NCBI RefSeq assembly: GCF_000720185.1
Contig: NZ_JOIY01000031.1
Span: 45,538-109,537, forward strand
Length of the DNA stretch: 64,000 nt
Source: Streptomyces sp. NRRL S-340
GTDB lineage: Bacteria; Actinomycetota; Actinomycetes; Streptomycetales; Streptomycetaceae
Direction of reading: 5' to 3'
In this document: positions 1 through 9,703 of the stretch, one piece after another
Numbering within the stretch: the first letter of the stretch is position 1
Layout: each line of letters begins with the position of its first letter
Notes under the pieces: generated by a model
Database searches by the model: none
What the model was told of the DNA's origin: nothing
The model's input: only the letters and a program-made list of their open reading frames with translations
Program-made: the position numbers and the translations under genes

Positions 1-741
1 CGTGAGGCCTCCAACGCGGTGCTCCTGTGCACCGTCGCCCACGACGGCCGTCAGGCGTCCTGCGTCTACAAGCCGGTCGCCGGGGAACGCCCGCTGTGGG
101 ACTTCCCCGACGGCACCCTGGCCGGCCGCGAGGTCGCCGCCTACGAGGTCTCCGAGGCGACCGGCTGGGGCCTGGTCCCGCCGACCGTGCTGCGCGACGG
201 CCCCTACGGCGAGGGCATGGTCCAGCTGTGGATCGACGCGGCCCCCGAAGGCCCCGGCACCGAACTCCTCGCCCTGCTGGACGCCGAGGAGCCGGGACCG
301 GGCTGGAAGGCGATCGGCTTCGCGGAGGTCGGCGAGGACCGCACCGCGCTGCTGGTGCACGCCGACGACGAGCGGCTGCGCCGGCTGGCCGTCCTGGACG
401 CGGTCATCAACAACGCCGACCGCAAGGGCGGCCACCTGCTGCCCGCAGCGGACGGCCGGCTCTACGGCATCGACCACGGCGTCACCTTCAACGCCGAGAA
501 CAAGCTGCGCACCCTGCTGTGGGGCTGGGCCGGCGAGCCCCTGCCCCAGGAGGCCCTGTGCGTCCTGAAGGGCCTCAAGGACGCCCTGGCCGACGGCGCG
601 GGTCTCGCGACCCGGCTGGCCGCTCTGCTCACCCCGGCGGAGGTCGACGCCACCCGCGCGCGCGTGGACGCCCTCCTCGGCACCGGTGTCCACCCGGAAC
701 CGACGGGGGAGTGGCCGGCGATCCCCTGGCCACCGGTGTAG
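1..741 (+). CDS. SCO1664-family PI3/4-kinase-like protein, 5' truncated
   Basis: The reading frame is open from the first base, so the N-terminus lies outside the window; a GTG at 19 is probably internal, because the residues before it (REASNA) belong to the same frame and look like family sequence. The fold resembles a phosphatidylinositol-kinase-like ATP-grasp core: a VYKP lysine motif (about residue 20), an [11 protein letters not shown] segment (about 133) and a GIDHG metal-binding motif (about 152). The family, which I know as the SCO1664 family, usually sits next to mshC in actinobacteria, as here. The substrate is not known to me, and a link to mycothiol is inferred only from position. 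Confidence 0.85.
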   Translation, partial: REASNAVLLCTVAHDGRQASCVYKPVAGERPLWDFPDGTLAGREVAAYEVSEATGWGLVPPTVLRDGPYGEGMVQLWIDAAPEGPGTELLALLDAEEPGPGWKAIGFAEVGEDRTALLVHADDERLRRLAVLDAVINNADRKGGHLLPAADGRLYGIDHGVTFNAENKLRTLLWGWAGEPLPQEALCVLKGLKDALADGAGLATRLAALLTPAEVDATRARVDALLGTGVHPEPTGEWPAIPWPPV

Positions 742-823
742 GAAGCACACCCCTCGCGTTCCGGCAAGAACGCCTTCCCGGCCAACTGCGAGATCCGGTT
801 CGTGGACGGGACCGCGGTCCGGT

Positions 824-836
824 TACGCTCATGACA
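824..836 (+). promoter_or_regulatory. Leaderless-type mshC promoter
   Basis: TACGCT at 824-829 fits the TANNNT -10 consensus and lies 6 nt before the ATG at 836. A GTGGAC hexamer at 802-807 is a fair -35 with a 16-bp spacer. No Shine-Dalgarno sequence precedes the ATG, so transcription probably starts at or next to the start codon. This is inference from spacing only. Confidence 0.45.
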
Positions 837-2065
837 TGCATGCCTGGCCCGCTTCCGAGGTCCCCGCCCTGCCTGGTCAGGGCCGCGACCTGAGGATCCA
901 CGACACCGCGACCGGGGGTCTCGTGACCCTCGCCCCCGGTCCCGTCGCCCGTATCTACGTCTGCGGCATCACGCCGTACGACGCCACCCACATGGGGCAC
1001 GCGGCGACCTACAACGCGTTCGACCTCGTACAGCGCGTGTGGCTCGACACCAAGCGGCAGGTCCACTACGTCCAGAACGTGACCGACGTCGACGATCCGC
1101 TGCTGGAGCGGGCGCAGCGCGACGACGTCGACTGGGTGAAGCTGGCCGAGCAGGAGACGGCCCTGTTCCGCGAGGACATGACCGCCCTGCGGATGCTGCC
1201 GCCCCGGCACTACATAGGTGCCGTGGAGGCGATACCCGGCATCGTCCCGCTGGTCGAACGCCTGCGCGACATGGGTGCCGCCTACGAGCTGGACGGCGAC
1301 GTCTACTTCTCCGTCGAGTCCGACCCCCACTTCGGCGGCGTCTCGCACCTCGACGCCGCAGCGATGCGGCTGCTGTCCGCCGAGCGCGGCGGCGACCCCG
1401 ACCGCCCCGGCAAGAAGAACCCGCTGGACCCGATGCTGTGGATGGCGGCCCGGGACGGCGAACCCAGCTGGGACGGCGGCTCCCTGGGCCGTGGCCGGCC
1501 CGGCTGGCACATCGAGTGCGTGGCCATCGCCCTGGACCACCTCGGCATGGGCTTCGACGTCCAGGGCGGCGGCTCCGACCTCGCCTTCCCGCACCACGAG
1601 ATGGGCGCCTCGCACGCCCAGGTGCTCACCGGCGAGTTCCCCATGGCCAAGGCGTACGTCCACGCCGGCATGGTCGCGCTGAACGGCGAGAAGATGTCCA
1701 AGTCCAAGGGGAACCTGGTCTTCGTGTCGCGGCTGCGGCGCGACGGTGTCGACCCCGCGGCCATCCGGCTCGCCCTGCTCGCCCACCACTACCGCTCCGA
1801 CTGGGAGTGGACCGACCAGGTGCTCCAGGACGCCGTCGCACGCCTGGGCCGCTGGCGCGCGGCCGTCTCCCGGCCCGACGGACCGTCCGCCGAGGCCCTG
1901 GTGGAGGAGATCCGCGACGCCCTCGCCGACGACCTGGACGCCCCCGCCGCGCTCGCCGCCGTGGACCGGTGGGCCGCGCTCCAGCAGGAGCGGGGCGGCA
2001 CGGACACCGGTGCGCCCGGCCTCGTCTCGCGCGCCGTGGACGCCCTGCTCGGCGTGGCGGTCTGA
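836..2065 (+). CDS. mshC: Cysteine--1-D-myo-inosityl 2-amino-2-deoxy-alpha-D-glucopyranoside ligase
   Basis: MshC performs the ATP-dependent ligation of cysteine to GlcN-Ins in mycothiol synthesis, in the cytoplasm. The 409-residue product is a class I cysteinyl-tRNA-synthetase homologue: a Zn-ligand Cys at about 43 (YVCGITPYD), a HIGH-like [24 protein letters not shown], and KMSKS at about 286-290. Length and the absence of a long anticodon-binding domain separate it from CysS. The frame is open further upstream, but the ATG at 836 gives the usual family N-terminus ([10 protein letters not shown]) and sits correctly behind a -10 box. It follows the SCO1664-family gene by 94 bp and converges on parJ. 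Confidence 0.96.
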   Translation: MHAWPASEVPALPGQGRDLRIHDTATGGLVTLAPGPVARIYVCGITPYDATHMGHAATYNAFDLVQRVWLDTKRQVHYVQNVTDVDDPLLERAQRDDVDWVKLAEQETALFREDMTALRMLPPRHYIGAVEAIPGIVPLVERLRDMGAAYELDGDVYFSVESDPHFGGVSHLDAAAMRLLSAERGGDPDRPGKKNPLDPMLWMAARDGEPSWDGGSLGRGRPGWHIECVAIALDHLGMGFDVQGGGSDLAFPHHEMGASHAQVLTGEFPMAKAYVHAGMVALNGEKMSKSKGNLVFVSRLRRDGVDPAAIRLALLAHHYRSDWEWTDQVLQDAVARLGRWRAAVSRPDGPSAEALVEEIRDALADDLDAPAALAAVDRWAALQQERGGTDTGAPGLVSRAVDALLGVAV

Positions 2066-2097
2066 CCCGTAGGCCGACGTCCGGCCCCCGTACGGAC

Positions 2098-2134
2098 ATC
2101 AGGGGCGGTGCGCGATCCGCGCACCGCCTCTGAT
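2098..2134. terminator. Bidirectional terminator between mshC and parJ
   Basis: A 17-bp stem (arms 2098-2114 and 2118-2134, one G-T wobble) with loop ATC lies 33 bp after mshC and 52 bp after the end of convergent parJ. There is no U tract, which is usual in Streptomyces. Confidence 0.8.
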
Positions 2135-2185
2135 CCGTTCACCACGCCCGTTCACCCCGCCGGCTCACTCGGCCGGTCCGCCGGG

Positions 2186-3355
2186 TCACTCCCGCGTGTC
2201 GGTGCCCGAGCCGTCGTTCCCGTCCGGGCCCTGGTCGCCGCGGCGGTCGCCGTCCGCGTCCTGGCCCTCGCCTCCGTCGCGGTCGCCGTCCGTCGCCCGG
2301 CCCTCGCCCGCCCCGGGGGTGTCGTCCCCGTCGCGGGCGTGGTCCCCGCCCCCGTCCCCGGCGCCGTCCTTGCCGCGGTCCTCTTCACCGGCGCCGGACT
2401 CCGCCTCGGGCCTCGGCGGCCTCGGGGGCCGGGTGCGCCCGCCGGGGCCGTCCCGCAGGAACGAGCCGGCCTCGCCGCCGTCCGCCGTGGCGTGGCCCCC
2501 GGACGAGGGGCCGCCACCGTCCCGGCGGCGCAGGTACCGTTCGAACTCGCGGGCGATCGCCTCGCCCGACGCCTCCGGCAGCTCGGCGGTGTCCCGGGCC
2601 TCCTCCAGCGTCTGGACGTACTCGGCGACCTCGGTGTCCTCGGCGGCGAGCTGGTCCACCCCCACCTGCCAGGCGCGCGCGTCCTCCGGCAGCTCGCCCA
2701 GCGGGATGCGCAGGTCGAGCAGGTCCTCCAGACGGTTGAGCAGCGCCAGCGTGGCCTTCGGGTTGGGCGGCTGCGACACGTAGTGGGGGACCGCGGCCCA
2801 CAGGGAGACCGCCGGGACCCCGGCGTGCGTGCAGGCCTCCTGGAGGACGCCCACGATGCCCGTCGGACCCTCGTACTTGGTCTCCTCCAGGTCCATCCGG
2901 CGGGCCAGGTCCGCGTCGGAGGTCGTCCCGCTGATCGGGACCGGACGCGTGTGCGGGGTGTCACCGAGCAGGGCGCCCAGGACGACCACCAGTTCCACGC
3001 CCAGTTCGTGGGCGAAACCGAGCAGTTCGTTGCAGAACGAGCGCCAGCGCATGGACGGTTCGATCCCGCGCACCAGGACCAGGTCGCGTGGTTTGTCCCC
3101 GCCGATGCGGACCACCGACAGTCTCGTCGTCGGCCAAGTGATCTTCCGCACACCGCCCTCCATGAAGACGGTGGGGCGGTTCACCTGGAAGTCGTAGTAG
3201 TCCTCGGCGTCCAGCGCCGCGAACACCTCGCCCTTCCACTCCTTCTCCAGATGCGCGACCGCGGTGGAGGCGGCGTCGCCGGCATCGTTCCAGCCCTCGA
3301 ACGCGGCCACCATGACCGGGTCGATCAGCTCGGGAACCCCCTCGAGCTCGATCAC
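2186..3355 (-). CDS. parJ: PAC2-family protein, ParJ-like (ParA-interacting)
   Basis: This 389-residue protein carries a PAC2 (proteasome-assembly-chaperone-like) domain over about residues 1-285 (MIELEGVPELIDPV, VAAFEGWNDAGDAAS, ISGTTSDADLARR). Its place next to mshC and the glycerol operon matches SCO1662, described in S. coelicolor as ParJ, which binds ParA during sporulation chromosome segregation; I assign that role by homology and position. After about residue 285 comes a Gly/Asp/Arg-rich low-complexity tail of about 100 residues with no fold that I recognise. Start: GTG at 3355 with AAGGAGG 6 nt upstream. A TAAGGT -10 candidate is at 3399-3394 on this strand. Confidence 0.85.
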   Translation of the reverse strand: MIELEGVPELIDPVMVAAFEGWNDAGDAASTAVAHLEKEWKGEVFAALDAEDYYDFQVNRPTVFMEGGVRKITWPTTRLSVVRIGGDKPRDLVLVRGIEPSMRWRSFCNELLGFAHELGVELVVVLGALLGDTPHTRPVPISGTTSDADLARRMDLEETKYEGPTGIVGVLQEACTHAGVPAVSLWAAVPHYVSQPPNPKATLALLNRLEDLLDLRIPLGELPEDARAWQVGVDQLAAEDTEVAEYVQTLEEARDTAELPEASGEAIAREFERYLRRRDGGGPSSGGHATADGGEAGSFLRDGPGGRTRPPRPPRPEAESGAGEEDRGKDGAGDGGGDHARDGDDTPGAGEGRATDGDRDGGEGQDADGDRRGDQGPDGNDGSGTDTRE

Positions 3356-3542
3356 CCAGCGCCTCCTTCCGACGTGCCCTCGCTTGACCCACCAACCTTA
3401 CGGCGTGCGGCGGGGGCGCCCGCGACCCCCTTGCACGGGGGAGTGAACGCATCACTGCCCCGTCCGGGGCGGTCGGACACCCATGATCGTCGGCGCGGCC
3501 CGCCCCGCCCGCGGCGCCCGCACCTGCGACGGCCCGGCGCGG

Positions 3543-4214
3543 TCACAGCGCCGAGCGCAGCCACTGCTCGACGCTCGCGATGTGCACCGTCGCCCAGGAG
3601 CGCGCCGCCTCCGCGTCCCGGTCGCGCAGCGCGCCGAGGATCGCCCGGTGCTCGCGCAGGGTGCGGCCCACGGCGTCCTCCTGGGTCAGCCCGCGCCAGA
3701 TCCGGGCCCGCGTGGTGGGTCCGGACAGTCCGTCGAGCAGCGAGCACAGCACCGAGTTGCCCGAACTGCCCACGATGCCCCGGTGGAACTCCAGGTCGGC
3801 GGCGACCAGCTCCTCCACCGAGGGGTTGCCGCCGAGCGCGTCCAACTGGGCGTCCAAGGAGATCAGTTGCTGCTCGCTGATGCGTGAGGCGGCCAGCGCG
3901 GTCGCGGCCGGCTCCAGGATGCGGCGCACGGCCAGGAACTCCAGCACCGTGTCGTCGCGGTGGAAGTCGACGACGAAACTCAGCGCCTCCAGCAGGAGTT
4001 GGGGATCCAGGCTGGTGACGTACGTGCCGTCGCCCTGCCGCACGTCCAGGATCCGCATCAGCGACAGCGCGCGCACCGCCTCCCGCAGGGAGTTGCGGGA
4101 CAGGCCGAGGTCGGCGGCGAGTTCGCTCTCCTTGGGCAGCCGGTCACCGGGCCGCAGCGCGCCGGAGACGATCATCCCCTTGATCTTCTCGATCGCCTCG
4201 TCGGTCACTGCCAT
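3543..4214 (-). CDS. FadR-type (GntR/FCD) transcriptional regulator
   Basis: The product has 223 residues. An N-terminal winged helix of the GntR type (about 1-70; GDRLPKESELAADLGLSRNS, REAVRALS, GDGTYV) is followed by an all-helical FCD ligand domain (LEFLAVRRILEPAATALAA, LEFHRGIV, REHRAILGALRDRD). The conserved metal-binding residues of FCD (Asp/His in DLEFH, His in EHRAIL) are present. ATG at 4214 has GGGAGG about 7 nt upstream. It sits between parJ and glpD on the same strand, 187 bp from parJ, but is cut off from glpD by a strong terminator, so it is probably its own unit. The ligand and target genes are unknown; FCD regulators usually sense sugar acids or other small carboxylates. Confidence 0.85.
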   Translation of the reverse strand: MAVTDEAIEKIKGMIVSGALRPGDRLPKESELAADLGLSRNSLREAVRALSLMRILDVRQGDGTYVTSLDPQLLLEALSFVVDFHRDDTVLEFLAVRRILEPAATALAASRISEQQLISLDAQLDALGGNPSVEELVAADLEFHRGIVGSSGNSVLCSLLDGLSGPTTRARIWRGLTQEDAVGRTLREHRAILGALRDRDAEAARSWATVHIASVEQWLRSAL

Positions 4215-4370
4215 GCTCGGCCTCCCGCCCCTCGTGCATGGGATGTGTCGGCGGCCATTATGCGACCCGGCCGCCCCGCCCCGGCGCGGGCGGCAGCACG
4301 ACCCGTGCCCCGCCCGGGAGGCCTCCGGCCGGCCCGCCCCGCCCATGGACGCCGGACCGCCCCGCCTCGC

Positions 4371-4418
4371 GGCACGGCCGGCCCGGCGCCCCTCGCCGGA
4401 CGCCGGGCCGGCCGTGCC
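4371..4418 (-). terminator. Terminator of the glpFKD operon
   Basis: A perfect 18-bp inverted repeat (4371-4388 with 4401-4418, 12-nt loop) lies 20 bp beyond the glpD stop codon on its strand. Confidence 0.85.
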
Positions 4419-4438
4419 GCCGCACCGGCTACTTCCGG

Positions 4439-6055
4439 CTACTTCTTGTCGAGCACGTCCTGGACCTTGGCCCGGACCTCGTCCGTGGCCAGGCCGCGGA
4501 TCGTCAGCGTCGTGCGGCGGCGCAGCACGTCGTCCGGGGTCTCGGCCCACTCGTGGTCGCGGGCCCACACGACCTGCGCCCAGATCTCCGGCGCGTCCGG
4601 GTGGACCCGCTCGCCCAGTTCCGGGTTCTCGTTGGCCAGCCGGGCGATGTCCAGGGCCAGCGAGCCGTAGTGCGTGGCCAGGTGCCGGGCCGTGTCGGCG
4701 GCCATGCGCGGGCCGGGCGCGGGACGGTCCACCAGCAGGCGGTGCGCGACCGCGCGCGGGTTGGCGATGCCCGGCAGCGGCAGCTTCTTCGGCAGCGCCG
4801 AGATCGGCTCGAAGTCGTCGCCCAGCGGGTGGCCCGGCAGCGCCTCCAGCTTCTTCATGACGGTGCGCCCGATGTGCCGGAACGTCGTCCACTTGCCGCC
4901 CGCGACGGACAGCATGCCGCCCTTGCCCTCGGTCACCACGGTCTCGCGCTTGGCCTTGGCGGTGTCGCCGGGACCGCCCGGCAGCACCCGCAGGCCCGCG
5001 AAGGAGTACGTGATCAGGTCGCGGTCGAGCTGCTGGTCGCGGATGGAGAACGCGGCCTCGTCGAGTATCTGGGCGACGTCCTTGTCGTTGACCGCGACGT
5101 CGGCCGGGTCGCCCTCGTACTCCTCGTCGGTGGTGCCGAGCAGCAGCATGTCCTCCCAGGGGAGGGCGAAGGTGATGCGGTACTTGTCGATGGGGGTCGC
5201 CAGCGCGGCCTTCCACGGCGCGGTGCGCTTGAGGACCAGGTGGGCGCCCTTGGACAGGCGGATGGACGGCGCCGCGTTCGGGTCCTCCATCTTCCGCAGG
5301 TGGTCGACCCAGGGGCCGGTCGCGTTCAGCACCAGCCGGGCGTCCACCCCGAACTCGTCGCCGGAGAGCCGGTCGCGCAGCTCCGCGCCGGTCACCCGGC
5401 CCTTGGTGAAGCGCAGGCCCGTGACCTCGGCGTGGTTGAGGACCACCGCGCCCGCCTCGACGGCCGCGCGGACCGTCATCAGCGCCATGCGCGCGTCGTT
5501 CATCTGGTCGTCGCCGTACACGGCCACGGCCTTGAGGTTCTCGGTGCGCAGCTCGGGCACGTCCTGCGCGGCCTTCGCCGGGCTGAGCAGGTGGCCCACG
5601 CCGTCACCGAACGCGGAGAGCGCGGAGTAGGCGAACACGCCCGCCCCGAGCTTCGCCGCGCCGTGCGGCCCGCCCTTGTACACGGGGAGGTAGAAGGTGA
5701 GCGGGTTCGCCAGGTGGGGGGCCACCTGGCGGGAGACCGCACGGCGCTCGAAGTGGTTCTCCGCCACCAGCTTCACCGCACCGGTCTGCAGGTAGCGCAG
5801 ACCCCCGTGGAGCAGCTTGGAGGAGGCGGAGGAGGTGGCGCCGGCCCAGTCGCCGGCGTCGACCAGGGCCACCCTGAGGCCGGACTGCGCGGCGTGCCAG
5901 GCGGTGGAGATGCCCAGGATGCCGCCGCCGATCACGAGGAGGTCGTACGTCGCCTTGGAGAGCTGCTCCCGGGTCTCGGCCCGGCTCGGGTTCGAGCCGG
6001 AGGCCGGGTGCGTCCCCAGGGCAGGCACGGACTGCAGGGTGGACTGACTGGTCAT
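4439..6055 (-). CDS. glpD: Glycerol-3-phosphate dehydrogenase, FAD-dependent
   Basis: GlpD oxidises sn-glycerol-3-phosphate to dihydroxyacetone phosphate and passes electrons to quinone at the membrane. The 538-residue product has a Rossmann FAD-binding start (LLVIGGGILGISTAWHAA, about residues 40-57), SSASSKLLHGGLRYL, FALPWEDMLLLGTTD, LRVLPGG and AGGKWTTFR, with a C-terminal DAO-C domain, all typical of the family. It begins only 8 bp after glpK and is the last gene of the gylR-controlled operon. The usual length is about 530-560 residues. Confidence 0.96.
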   Translation of the reverse strand: MTSQSTLQSVPALGTHPASGSNPSRAETREQLSKATYDLLVIGGGILGISTAWHAAQSGLRVALVDAGDWAGATSSASSKLLHGGLRYLQTGAVKLVAENHFERRAVSRQVAPHLANPLTFYLPVYKGGPHGAAKLGAGVFAYSALSAFGDGVGHLLSPAKAAQDVPELRTENLKAVAVYGDDQMNDARMALMTVRAAVEAGAVVLNHAEVTGLRFTKGRVTGAELRDRLSGDEFGVDARLVLNATGPWVDHLRKMEDPNAAPSIRLSKGAHLVLKRTAPWKAALATPIDKYRITFALPWEDMLLLGTTDEEYEGDPADVAVNDKDVAQILDEAAFSIRDQQLDRDLITYSFAGLRVLPGGPGDTAKAKRETVVTEGKGGMLSVAGGKWTTFRHIGRTVMKKLEALPGHPLGDDFEPISALPKKLPLPGIANPRAVAHRLLVDRPAPGPRMAADTARHLATHYGSLALDIARLANENPELGERVHPDAPEIWAQVVWARDHEWAETPDDVLRRRTTLTIRGLATDEVRAKVQDVLDKK

Positions 6056-6063
6056 TGCGGTTC

Positions 6064-7602
6064 TTACTCCTCGTCCTCGAGCCAGCCCATGGTCCGCTCG
6101 ACGGCCTTGAGCCAGTTCTTGTACTCACGGTCGCGGGTGTCCGCGTCCATGCGGGGGGTCCACTCGGCGGCCCGGCGCCAGTTCTGGCGCAGGTCGTCGG
6201 TGGAGGCCCAGAAGCCGACGGCGAGACCGGCGGCGTAGGCGGCGCCGAGGCAGGTGGTCTCGGCGACCATCGGGCGCACCACGGGGGCGTCCAGGAAGTC
6301 CGAGAGCGTCTGCATCAGCAGGTTGTTGGAGGTCATGCCACCGTCGACCTTCAGCGCCGTCAGCTCGACGCCGGAGTCCTTGGTCATGGCGTCCGCGATC
6401 TCCCGCGTCTGCCAGGCCGTGGCCTCCAGGACGGCGCGTGCGAGGTGCGCCTTGGTGACGTACCGGGTGAGGCCGGCGATCACGCCGCGGGCGTCGGAGC
6501 GCCAGTACGGGGCGAACAGACCGGAGAAGGCCGGTACGAAGTACGCCCCTCCATTGTCCTCCACCGAGAGCGCCAGCGTCTCGATCTCGGCGGCCGTGGA
6601 GATCAGGCCCATCTGGTCGCGCATCCACTGCACCAGGGAGCCGGTGACGGCGATCGAGCCCTCCAGGGCGTAGACCGGCTTCTGGTCGCCGATCTGGTAG
6701 CCGACCGTGGTCAGCAGGCCGCTGTAGGAGTTGATGATCTTGTCACCGGTGTTCATCACCATGAAGGTGCCGGTGCCGTACGTCGACTTGGTCTCGCCCT
6801 CGGCGAAGCAGGTCTGGCCGAACAGGGCCGCCTGCTGGTCGCCGAGCGCGGAGGCGACCGGGATGCCGCCGAGCAGGTCGCCCAGCCGGCCGCCCTTGAT
6901 CTCGCCGTAGACCTCGGCGGAGGAGCGGATCACGGGCAGGATCCGGGTCGGCACGCCGATGGACTCGGCGATCCGCTCGTCCCACTCCATGGTGTGCAGG
7001 TTCATCAGGAGGGTGCGGGAGGCGTTGGTGACGTCGGTGACGTGCTGTCCGCCCTCGACACCGCCGGTCAGGTTCCAGATGACCCAGGTGTCCATGGTGC
7101 CGAAGAGGATGTCGCCCGCCTCGGCGCGCTCGCGCAGGCCCTCGACGTTGTCGAGCAGCCAGCGGGCCTTGGGACCGGCGAAGTAGGAGGCCAGCGGCAG
7201 GCCGGTCTCGCGGCGGAAGCGGTCCTGGCCGACGTTGCGGCCCAGCTCGCGGCAGAGGGCGTCGGTGCGGGTGTCCTGCCAGACGATGGCGTTGTGGACG
7301 GGCTCACCGGTGTTCTTGTCCCACAGCACGGTGGTCTCGCGCTGGTTGGTGATGCCGATGGCCTTGATGTCGTCGCGGGTGATGCCGGCCTTCTCGATGG
7401 CGCCGGCGACGACCTCCTGGACGTTGGTCCAGATCTCGGCGGCGTCGTGCTCGACCCAGCCGGGCTTGGGGAAGATCTGCTCGTGTTCCTTCTGGTCGAC
7501 GGAGACGATCCGGCCGTCCCGGTCGAAGACGATGCAGCGGGAGGAGGTCGTGCCCTGGTCGATGGCGGCGATGAACGGTCCGGCGGTGTGGGCGTCGGTC
7601 AC
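6064..7602 (-). CDS. glpK: Glycerol kinase
   Basis: GlpK phosphorylates glycerol to glycerol-3-phosphate with ATP. The 512-residue product has the FGGY-family signatures: [19 protein letters not shown] near the N-terminus, [23 protein letters not shown], and [13 protein letters not shown] [14 protein letters not shown] and [11 protein letters not shown] in the C-terminal half. It is the middle gene of glpF-glpK-glpD, 94 bp after glpF and 8 bp before glpD, so one transcript is likely. Streptomyces often carry a second glpK copy elsewhere; the adjacency to gylR marks this one as the substrate-inducible gyl operon copy. Confidence 0.97.
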   Translation of the reverse strand: MTDAHTAGPFIAAIDQGTTSSRCIVFDRDGRIVSVDQKEHEQIFPKPGWVEHDAAEIWTNVQEVVAGAIEKAGITRDDIKAIGITNQRETTVLWDKNTGEPVHNAIVWQDTRTDALCRELGRNVGQDRFRRETGLPLASYFAGPKARWLLDNVEGLRERAEAGDILFGTMDTWVIWNLTGGVEGGQHVTDVTNASRTLLMNLHTMEWDERIAESIGVPTRILPVIRSSAEVYGEIKGGRLGDLLGGIPVASALGDQQAALFGQTCFAEGETKSTYGTGTFMVMNTGDKIINSYSGLLTTVGYQIGDQKPVYALEGSIAVTGSLVQWMRDQMGLISTAAEIETLALSVEDNGGAYFVPAFSGLFAPYWRSDARGVIAGLTRYVTKAHLARAVLEATAWQTREIADAMTKDSGVELTALKVDGGMTSNNLLMQTLSDFLDAPVVRPMVAETTCLGAAYAAGLAVGFWASTDDLRQNWRRAAEWTPRMDADTRDREYKNWLKAVERTMGWLEDEE

Positions 7603-7696
7603 TGTCTGCTCCTGGGGTCCGTGGTCAGTGGGGCTGCGCGTACGGCGCGCGGTGCGGCTCGGCGCTCGCCGCGGGCAGCGGCGAGCGCGCCGGTCG

Positions 7697-8491
7697 TCAG
7701 GCGAAGGCGACGTTGTAGACGCCCGCGGCGATGGCCGCGCCGATCAGCGGGCCGACCACCGGGATCCACGCGTAGCCCCAGTCCGAGCCGCCCTTGTTGG
7801 GCAGCGGGAGCAGGGCGTGCACGATGCGGGGACCGAGGTCACGGACCGGGTTGATCGCGTAGCCCGTGGGGCCGCCGAGCGAGAGGCCGATGGAGACGAC
7901 CACGAAGCCGGTGATGAGGGCGCCGATGACGCCGAGGCCGTTGCCCTTGTCGTTCAGGCCCTGCGTGAGGATCGCGATGATCAGCACGAACGTGCCGATG
8001 ATCTCCGTGATGAGGTTCTGCACCACGTTGCGGATCTCCGGACCGGTGGAGAAGACACCGAGCACGGGGCCGGCGCCCTTCTCCTGCGCCTCGACCGCCT
8101 TGGCGCCGGTGGCCTGGGCGCCGGGTCCGCCGACGATCTCCTTGTCGGTCAGGTGCGCCTGGAACTGGCCGTAGTAGGCGCCCCAGACGAGCACCGCACC
8201 GATCATGGCGCCGAGCAGCTGGCCGGCGAGGTAGGTCGGCACGTTCGTCCACGCGCCGTCCTTGATGGCGATGGCGAGCGTCACGGCGGGGTTGAGGTGG
8301 GCACCGGAGAGCGGGCCCGATATGTACGCGGCCGTCATGACCGCGAAGCCCCACCCGAAGGCGATGGCGAGCCAGCCGGCGTTGCGGGCCTTGGAGGCCT
8401 TCAGGGTGACGGCGGCGCAGACGCCGCCGCCGAGCAGGATGAGTATGGCGGTACCGATGGTCTCGCCGATGAAGATGTCGGAGCTGGACAC
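7697..8491 (-). CDS. glpF: Glycerol uptake facilitator (aquaglyceroporin)
   Basis: A 264-residue MIP-family channel for glycerol diffusion across the plasma membrane. About six hydrophobic helices and the two re-entrant pore loops are visible. The first loop is canonical ([10 protein letters not shown]), but the second reads [12 protein letters not shown], that is NPV where family members usually have NPA; the following Arg-Asp pair is kept. A stretch rich in small and charged residues (about residues 110-145) forms an extended loop between helices. Start is GTG at 8491 with AAAGGAG upstream. It is the first gene of the glp operon. Confidence 0.93.
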   Translation of the reverse strand: MSSSDIFIGETIGTAILILLGGGVCAAVTLKASKARNAGWLAIAFGWGFAVMTAAYISGPLSGAHLNPAVTLAIAIKDGAWTNVPTYLAGQLLGAMIGAVLVWGAYYGQFQAHLTDKEIVGGPGAQATGAKAVEAQEKGAGPVLGVFSTGPEIRNVVQNLITEIIGTFVLIIAILTQGLNDKGNGLGVIGALITGFVVVSIGLSLGGPTGYAINPVRDLGPRIVHALLPLPNKGGSDWGYAWIPVVGPLIGAAIAAGVYNVAFA

Positions 8492-8594
8492 CCGCGACTC
8501 CTTTGTCCTTCGTCCAGGGGTGGCTGAACCCCGGGTCCCTCCGGGGGTCTGGTGCCCTCGGGGTGAGAGCGATGCCGGCCCTTGGCGCTGTCAC

Positions 8595-8636
8595 ACTCTA
8601 ACGCGTTTTTCCGCAAGGTGTTCGACAATGCCGACC
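8595..8636 (-). promoter_or_regulatory. glpF promoter with candidate GylR operator
   Basis: On the minus strand TAGAGT (8600-8595) is a good -10 box. GTTCGACAATGCCGACC at 8620-8636 matches 15 of 17 positions of the perfect palindrome in front of gylR and overlaps the expected -35 position, which suits a repressor that blocks polymerase binding until glycerol-3-phosphate is present. Binding by GylR is inferred. Confidence 0.55.
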
Positions 8637-8799
8637 GATGGACGCGAGTCTCACCTCGTCATCACATGGGCGTCAAGAGTTCTGTTGCGCAAAGCACGAT
8701 CGTTACTGAACGTCCCACCCGGCACGGCGCGGAACACCCTGCTCCGCACGCGCGTGCGAAGGCGGCGCGGCCGCGTGGAACGGGGCGTGCGGGTGCGAA

Positions 8800-8827
8800 G
8801 GGCCGGCACGCGCGTGCGTGCCGGCCC
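8800..8827 (-). terminator. gylR terminator
   Basis: A perfect 12-bp stem (8800-8811 with 8816-8827) closes on the tetraloop GCGT, 57 bp after the gylR stop on its strand. Confidence 0.75.
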
Positions 8828-8883
8828 GGTGGGTCGCGTGGCCCCGGAGGGGCGGGGAGCGCGGGAAGGCGCCGTACGGTGTC

Positions 8884-9648
8884 TCAGAACCGCCCGGCGC
8901 CCAGGTCCCGGGAGACCGCGCGGGCGCAGTCGCGCACCGCGGCTATCAGCTCCTGGCGCAGCTCGCCCTCCCGGCACAGCCGCTCCACGGCGCCGGTGAT
9001 GCCGACCGCGCCGACCGGCATCCGCCGCCGGTCGTGGATGGGGGCGGCGATGGACGCCACGCCCTCCCAGGTCTCCTCCACGTCGGCCGCCCAGCCCCGC
9101 GCGCGCGTGAGGTCGAGGAGCTGTTCGAAGCCCTCGGCGGCGCACACCGTCCGGTCCGTGAACGCCTTGCGCTCGCTCTCCAGCGCCTCGCTGTGCGCGA
9201 CCGGGTCGTACGCCGACAGGACCTTGCCCAGGGCCGTGGAGTGCAGCGGCTGCATGGCGCCGATCTCCAGCACCTGCCGGCTGTCGTCGGGCCGGAAGAC
9301 GTGGTGCACGATGAGGACGCCCTGCTGGTGCAGCACGCCCAGGTGGACGCTCTCCCCGCTGGAGCGGGCCAGGTCGTCGGCCCAGACCAGGGCCCGCGCC
9401 CGCAGTTCGTGCACGTCGAGATAGGTGGTGCCCAGGCGCAGCAGTTCCGCGCCGAGCTGGTAGCGGCCCGAGGCGTCGTCCTGCTCCACGAACCCCTCCT
9501 GCTGGAGGGTGCGGAGTATGCCGTGGGCGGTGCCCTTGGCGAGGCCCAGCGACGAGGCGATGTCCGACAGGCCGAGCCGTCGCTCGCCGCCCGCGAGCAG
9601 CCGCAGCATCGCGGCCGCCCGTTCGAGCGACTGGATGTTCCGTGCCAT
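8884..9648 (-). CDS. gylR: Glycerol operon repressor, IclR family
   Basis: A 254-residue regulator: an N-terminal winged helix-turn-helix of the IclR type (about 1-65; LERAAAMLRLLAGGERRLGL, DIASSLGLAKGTAHGILRTL) and a C-terminal effector-binding domain (about 80-250; LHSTALGKVLSA, VASIAAPIHD, VGAVGITGA). It lies immediately upstream of glpFKD in the same direction, as gylR does in S. coelicolor, where it represses itself and the glycerol operon. A perfect palindrome overlaps its own promoter, which supports autoregulation. Start ATG at 9648 has a GGAGGG about 12 nt upstream. Confidence 0.95.
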   Translation of the reverse strand: MARNIQSLERAAAMLRLLAGGERRLGLSDIASSLGLAKGTAHGILRTLQQEGFVEQDDASGRYQLGAELLRLGTTYLDVHELRARALVWADDLARSSGESVHLGVLHQQGVLIVHHVFRPDDSRQVLEIGAMQPLHSTALGKVLSAYDPVAHSEALESERKAFTDRTVCAAEGFEQLLDLTRARGWAADVEETWEGVASIAAPIHDRRRMPVGAVGITGAVERLCREGELRQELIAAVRDCARAVSRDLGAGRF

Positions 9649-9703
9649 CGCCGTGCTGCCCTCCGTCCCCTTCGACCGCCGGCGTGCGACTCACTGCCAC
9701 CGT

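Larger units (their letters stand above)
8492..8883. other. Intergenic region between gylR and glpF
   Basis: This 392-bp space holds no convincing gene. From gylR outwards it contains the gylR terminator hairpin (8800-8827), about 160 bp with no recognised element, the candidate GylR operator (8620-8636) and the glpF promoter (-10 TAGAGT at 8600-8595), then a leader of about 95 nt to glpF. Confidence 0.6.
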
